Origin: Chryseobacterium lactis
Lineage (GTDB): Bacteria > Bacteroidota > Bacteroidia > Flavobacteriales > Weeksellaceae
Assembly (NCBI RefSeq): GCF_003815875.1
Contig: NZ_CP033924.1
Span: 3,596,001-3,660,000, forward strand
Direction of reading: 5' to 3'
Length of the DNA: 64,000 nucleotides
Below are positions 61,989-64,000 of this stretch, piece by piece. The notes beneath the pieces were generated by a model. It was not told the origin of the DNA. It did no database searches and was given only the letters and a program-made list of their open reading frames with translations. The first letter of the stretch is position 1. The number at the start of each line of letters is the position of its first letter. The position numbers were made by a program, and so were the translations under genes.

Positions 61989-62393
61989 ATGAAAAAAGTT
62001 TTAAATATTGGATTTTTGATGTTGTCGCTAGGTTTATTTCTGGTTTCATGTAATGATGACGAATATCAAACCGTTGAATCCATAGATAAAATTAAGATAG
62101 ATAGCGTAAAGGTGGTCAGTGATACGATGGATGTCCTCGGGATTCAGAGTATAAAGACCTATTCGACTTATCCATCCAACTGTGAAGGGTTTTACGGGTA
62201 CGATTATGTTTACAATGATAACCTTCAAAGACAGGTGACCGCTTATAAATATATTACCAACGGGCCTTGTGCTCAGAAAAATACAGTAGGAGCCAGCCAG
62301 ATTAATTTCAATCCGCAAAAGAAAGGTACTTATACTTTTAAATTCTGGAACGGTGGAGATAATTGGATCACCAAAACAATCGTAGTTCAATAA
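61989..62393 (+). CDS. Small lipoprotein of unknown function
   Basis: 134 residues from the ATG at 61989 (MKKVLNIGFLMLSLGLFLVS with lipobox FLVSC). The mature part has two further cysteine sites (PSNCEGFYGYDY and NGPCAQK), with a KKGTYTFKFWNGGDNWI beta segment at the end. A typical Bacteroidota exported lipoprotein with no recognised family. Its stop overlaps the next ATG (TAATG), so it is coupled to the DUF922 gene. Confidence 0.7.
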   Translation: MKKVLNIGFLMLSLGLFLVSCNDDEYQTVESIDKIKIDSVKVVSDTMDVLGIQSIKTYSTYPSNCEGFYGYDYVYNDNLQRQVTAYKYITNGPCAQKNTVGASQINFNPQKKGTYTFKFWNGGDNWITKTIVVQ

Positions 62394-62929
62394 TGAAATT
62401 AATCGTTGTTTTCTGCTTACTGGCTTTACAAATGGTATCGGGGCAAAAAATTATCTGGAAAGAAAATCAAAAATTGATTTGGGATAATTTTAAAAGTCCG
62501 GTCAATAGAAAAAACAATGCGGATGTTGCCGCGTATACCCATTGCGGGTGGGAATATTCTATTGTAAAATCGACTAACCCAAAATCTCCTGTCACCTTTG
62601 AAATAAAGACTTTTTTCAGTGAAGATAAATCCTGGAAGGATGTAAAAAAAATCAATGATTATATTCTTTTACACGAGCAAAAGCACTTTGATATTGCCGA
62701 GTTGTTTGTAAGGAAATTCAGAAAAGCTGTTTCTGAAAAAATAAAAAATTCAGGAGACTATGACCGATTATTTAAAACCATTAATAACGGGATACACAAC
62801 GAGTATAAAAACTATCAGATGTCCTATGACAGAGATACTCAACATGGGATGAATAAAGAAAAACAGGCAGAATATAATGCTGCCATTTCTGAAGAATTAG
62901 AACATTTAAAAAGCTATAAAGCCCCTTGA
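62393..62929 (+). CDS. DUF922 secreted protein with HExxH motif
   Basis: 178 residues from the ATG at 62393, overlapping the TAA of the lipoprotein gene by one base. A signal peptide (MKLIVVFCLLALQMVSGQ) is followed by the DUF922 core: LIWDNFKSPVNRKNNADVAA, SWKDVKKINDYILLHEQKHF and YDRDTQHGMNKEKQAEYN. HEQKH is a zinc-protease HExxH match, so it may be a small metallopeptidase. Activity is not proven for the family. Confidence 0.8.
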   Translation: MKLIVVFCLLALQMVSGQKIIWKENQKLIWDNFKSPVNRKNNADVAAYTHCGWEYSIVKSTNPKSPVTFEIKTFFSEDKSWKDVKKINDYILLHEQKHFDIAELFVRKFRKAVSEKIKNSGDYDRLFKTINNGIHNEYKNYQMSYDRDTQHGMNKEKQAEYNAAISEELEHLKSYKAP

Positions 62930-64000
62930 AATTTCTCAACAAGATCATTCACGAACTCTTAGCGCAAAACCCGGATCTTTCTGCGTTTAATATTATTCTG
63001 CCCGGGAAACGGCCGATTGTATTTATCAGGGAGATTCTGGAGGAGAATAATTATTCGGGATTTCTTCCCAATTTTTTTACCGTTGAGGAACTTATCAATA
63101 CGATTGCTGATAAACAGCCTATTCAGGGAATTCCGCTATGGCTTTTTTCTTTTGATGTATACAGAAGTTTAAATCTTATTCCCAGAGATGATTTCTCAGA
63201 TTTTTTAAAGTGGTTTCCAACCTTGCAGAAAGATTGGGATGATATTCTGAAGTTTTCAGATAGTGATGTGGCGGTTCTGCAATATATGTTTGACGAAGAG
63301 AGGATCAAAGAATGGGCTCAGGACCTAGGAGAGGAGGATGATGTGCCACGTAAAAAGTTTCTTAATTTCTGGCAGAATATGAACGTTTTCCTGCCGGTTT
63401 TAAAGGAAAAGTTACAAGAGAAAAACTGGGCAACTTCAGGAATGATCCATGAAGCAGCGAAAGCTAAGATTAATGATTTTGCTAAAAATGCTTCAGAACA
63501 ATTTGTATTTTGTGGTTTTAACGCCTTTACACCCGTTGAAGAAAAGCTTGTGAGAAGTCTTTTGCAATGGAATAAAGCGCAGTGTTTCTTCCAGGCAGAT
63601 CGGTATTATTTCAATGACGAACGACAGGAAGCCGGAAAGTTTCTCAGAAGCCACAAAATGTGGAAAGAGTTTGATGACAACAGAGCTTTTCAATGGATTG
63701 AAGATGATTTTAACCAGCCTAAAAAGATCAAAGTATATGAAGTTTCCGGAAATGTAACGCAAACAAAAGTTTTACCGGAAATCTTTAAAGAAATCAATAA
63801 TAAAACCTATTCCAATACGGCGGTTGTACTGCTGGATGAAAATCTCCTTCCTGCAAGCCTTGATGTCATGCATGAAGTTGAAAATCTGAATATTACGATG
63901 GGTTTTCCGCTGAAAAATCTATCCTTTTCAAATGCAGTGAAACGACTGTTTTATCTGCAAAAACAATTGGAAAAAAATAAGTCTTCTTACTATTACAGGG
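62926..64000 (+). CDS. AddB-like PD-(D/E)XK nuclease/helicase, 5' part
   Basis: Open from the TTG at 62926 to the right edge, 358 codons. The TTG overlaps the DUF922 stop (TTGA), and an in-frame TAA at 62917 forbids a longer start. No ATG occurs for about 150 codons, and the text KFLNKIIHELLAQNPD is what I expect at the family N-terminus. FNIILPGKRPIVFIREIL, SGFLPNFFTVEELI and FCGFNAFTPVEEKL match the Bacteroidota AddB-like family used in recombinational repair. The nuclease domain lies beyond the window. Confidence 0.8.
   Translation, partial: MKFLNKIIHELLAQNPDLSAFNIILPGKRPIVFIREILEENNYSGFLPNFFTVEELINTIADKQPIQGIPLWLFSFDVYRSLNLIPRDDFSDFLKWFPTLQKDWDDILKFSDSDVAVLQYMFDEERIKEWAQDLGEEDDVPRKKFLNFWQNMNVFLPVLKEKLQEKNWATSGMIHEAAKAKINDFAKNASEQFVFCGFNAFTPVEEKLVRSLLQWNKAQCFFQADRYYFNDERQEAGKFLRSHKMWKEFDDNRAFQWIEDDFNQPKKIKVYEVSGNVTQTKVLPEIFKEINNKTYSNTAVVLLDENLLPASLDVMHEVENLNITMGFPLKNLSFSNAVKRLFYLQKQLEKNKSSYYYR

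Noticed and set aside
62046..62390. 114-codon minus-strand ORF
   Set aside because: Shadow of the lipoprotein gene at 61989-62393, which has a signal peptide and coupled neighbour.

Overview
The window looks like chromosomal DNA of a Chryseobacterium-like flavobacterium (Bacteroidota, Weeksellaceae). The base composition is AT-rich. Start codons follow A-rich leaders rather than Shine-Dalgarno sites, and many genes carry the Bacteroidota -7 promoter element TAnnTTTG; one copy has a perfect TTTG-N19-TATATTTG form ahead of a peroxiredoxin gene. Many products belong to flavobacterial families (DUF4294, MnmD, GldI-like lipoprotein, TPR/HTH membrane regulators, a TetX-like monooxygenase, a cysteate/serine acyltransferase). 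I see no rRNA, tRNA, CRISPR array, integrase or complete insertion sequence.

Layout. 1-5 kb: two tandem TPR/HTH regulators (the first cut by the window edge), an overlapping pair of small HTH proteins flanked by palindromes, and a DUF1062 protein. 5-9 kb: an ECF42-type sigma factor with its YCII/DGPF partner, then a TetX-like flavoprotein divergent from an AraC regulator. 9.5-14 kb: a broken TPR gene, small secreted and membrane proteins, and an MFS exporter. 14-18 kb: a response regulator and a 1007-residue propeller sensor kinase. 18-21 kb: a candidate sRNA, a DUF1349 protein, and LuxR- and AraC-type regulators. 21-29 kb: an acyl-CoA:amino acid C-acyltransferase with a TetR regulator, dnaX with an A11 frameshift site, an aromatic leader peptide ahead of DAHP synthase/chorismate mutase, rsgA, ndk. 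29-33 kb: an alpha-L-fucosidase and a small putative RiPP operon (secreted precursor ending in a CPACGMG core, a DUF692/MNIO oxidase, a DUF1772 membrane protein). 33-42 kb: rpe, an M42 peptidase, DUF4294, a NUDIX hydrolase, mnmD, ilvE, two immunophilin lipoproteins and small exported proteins. 42-43 kb: a gene-poor stretch with structured RNA-like sequence, a sigma54-like promoter, a decayed gene and an interspersed repeat. 43-51 kb: three tandem M28 peptidases (one probably dead), DUF1015-serA-serC, and a ferredoxin. 51-64 kb: acyl-CoA reductase, BI-1 protein, peroxiredoxin and thioredoxin, an M16 protease, an aminotransferase, another M28 peptidase, rsmG, a DUF922 protease, and the start of an AddB-like nuclease that runs off the end.

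The most interesting items are: (1) the precursor/MNIO operon at 30.9-32.8 kb; (2) a 42-codon leader peptide, 18 of whose residues are Phe, Tyr or Trp, in front of the aromatic-pathway gene, with alternative RNA pairings; (3) dnaX interrupted exactly at an A11 run, which suggests programmed slippage making short and long forms; (4) two short minus-strand transcription units that pair a sigma54-like GG-N10-G(C/T) promoter with a terminator; (5) a peptidase paralogue that has lost a zinc ligand and the catalytic glutamate. All family names are from reading the sequences; no database search was run.
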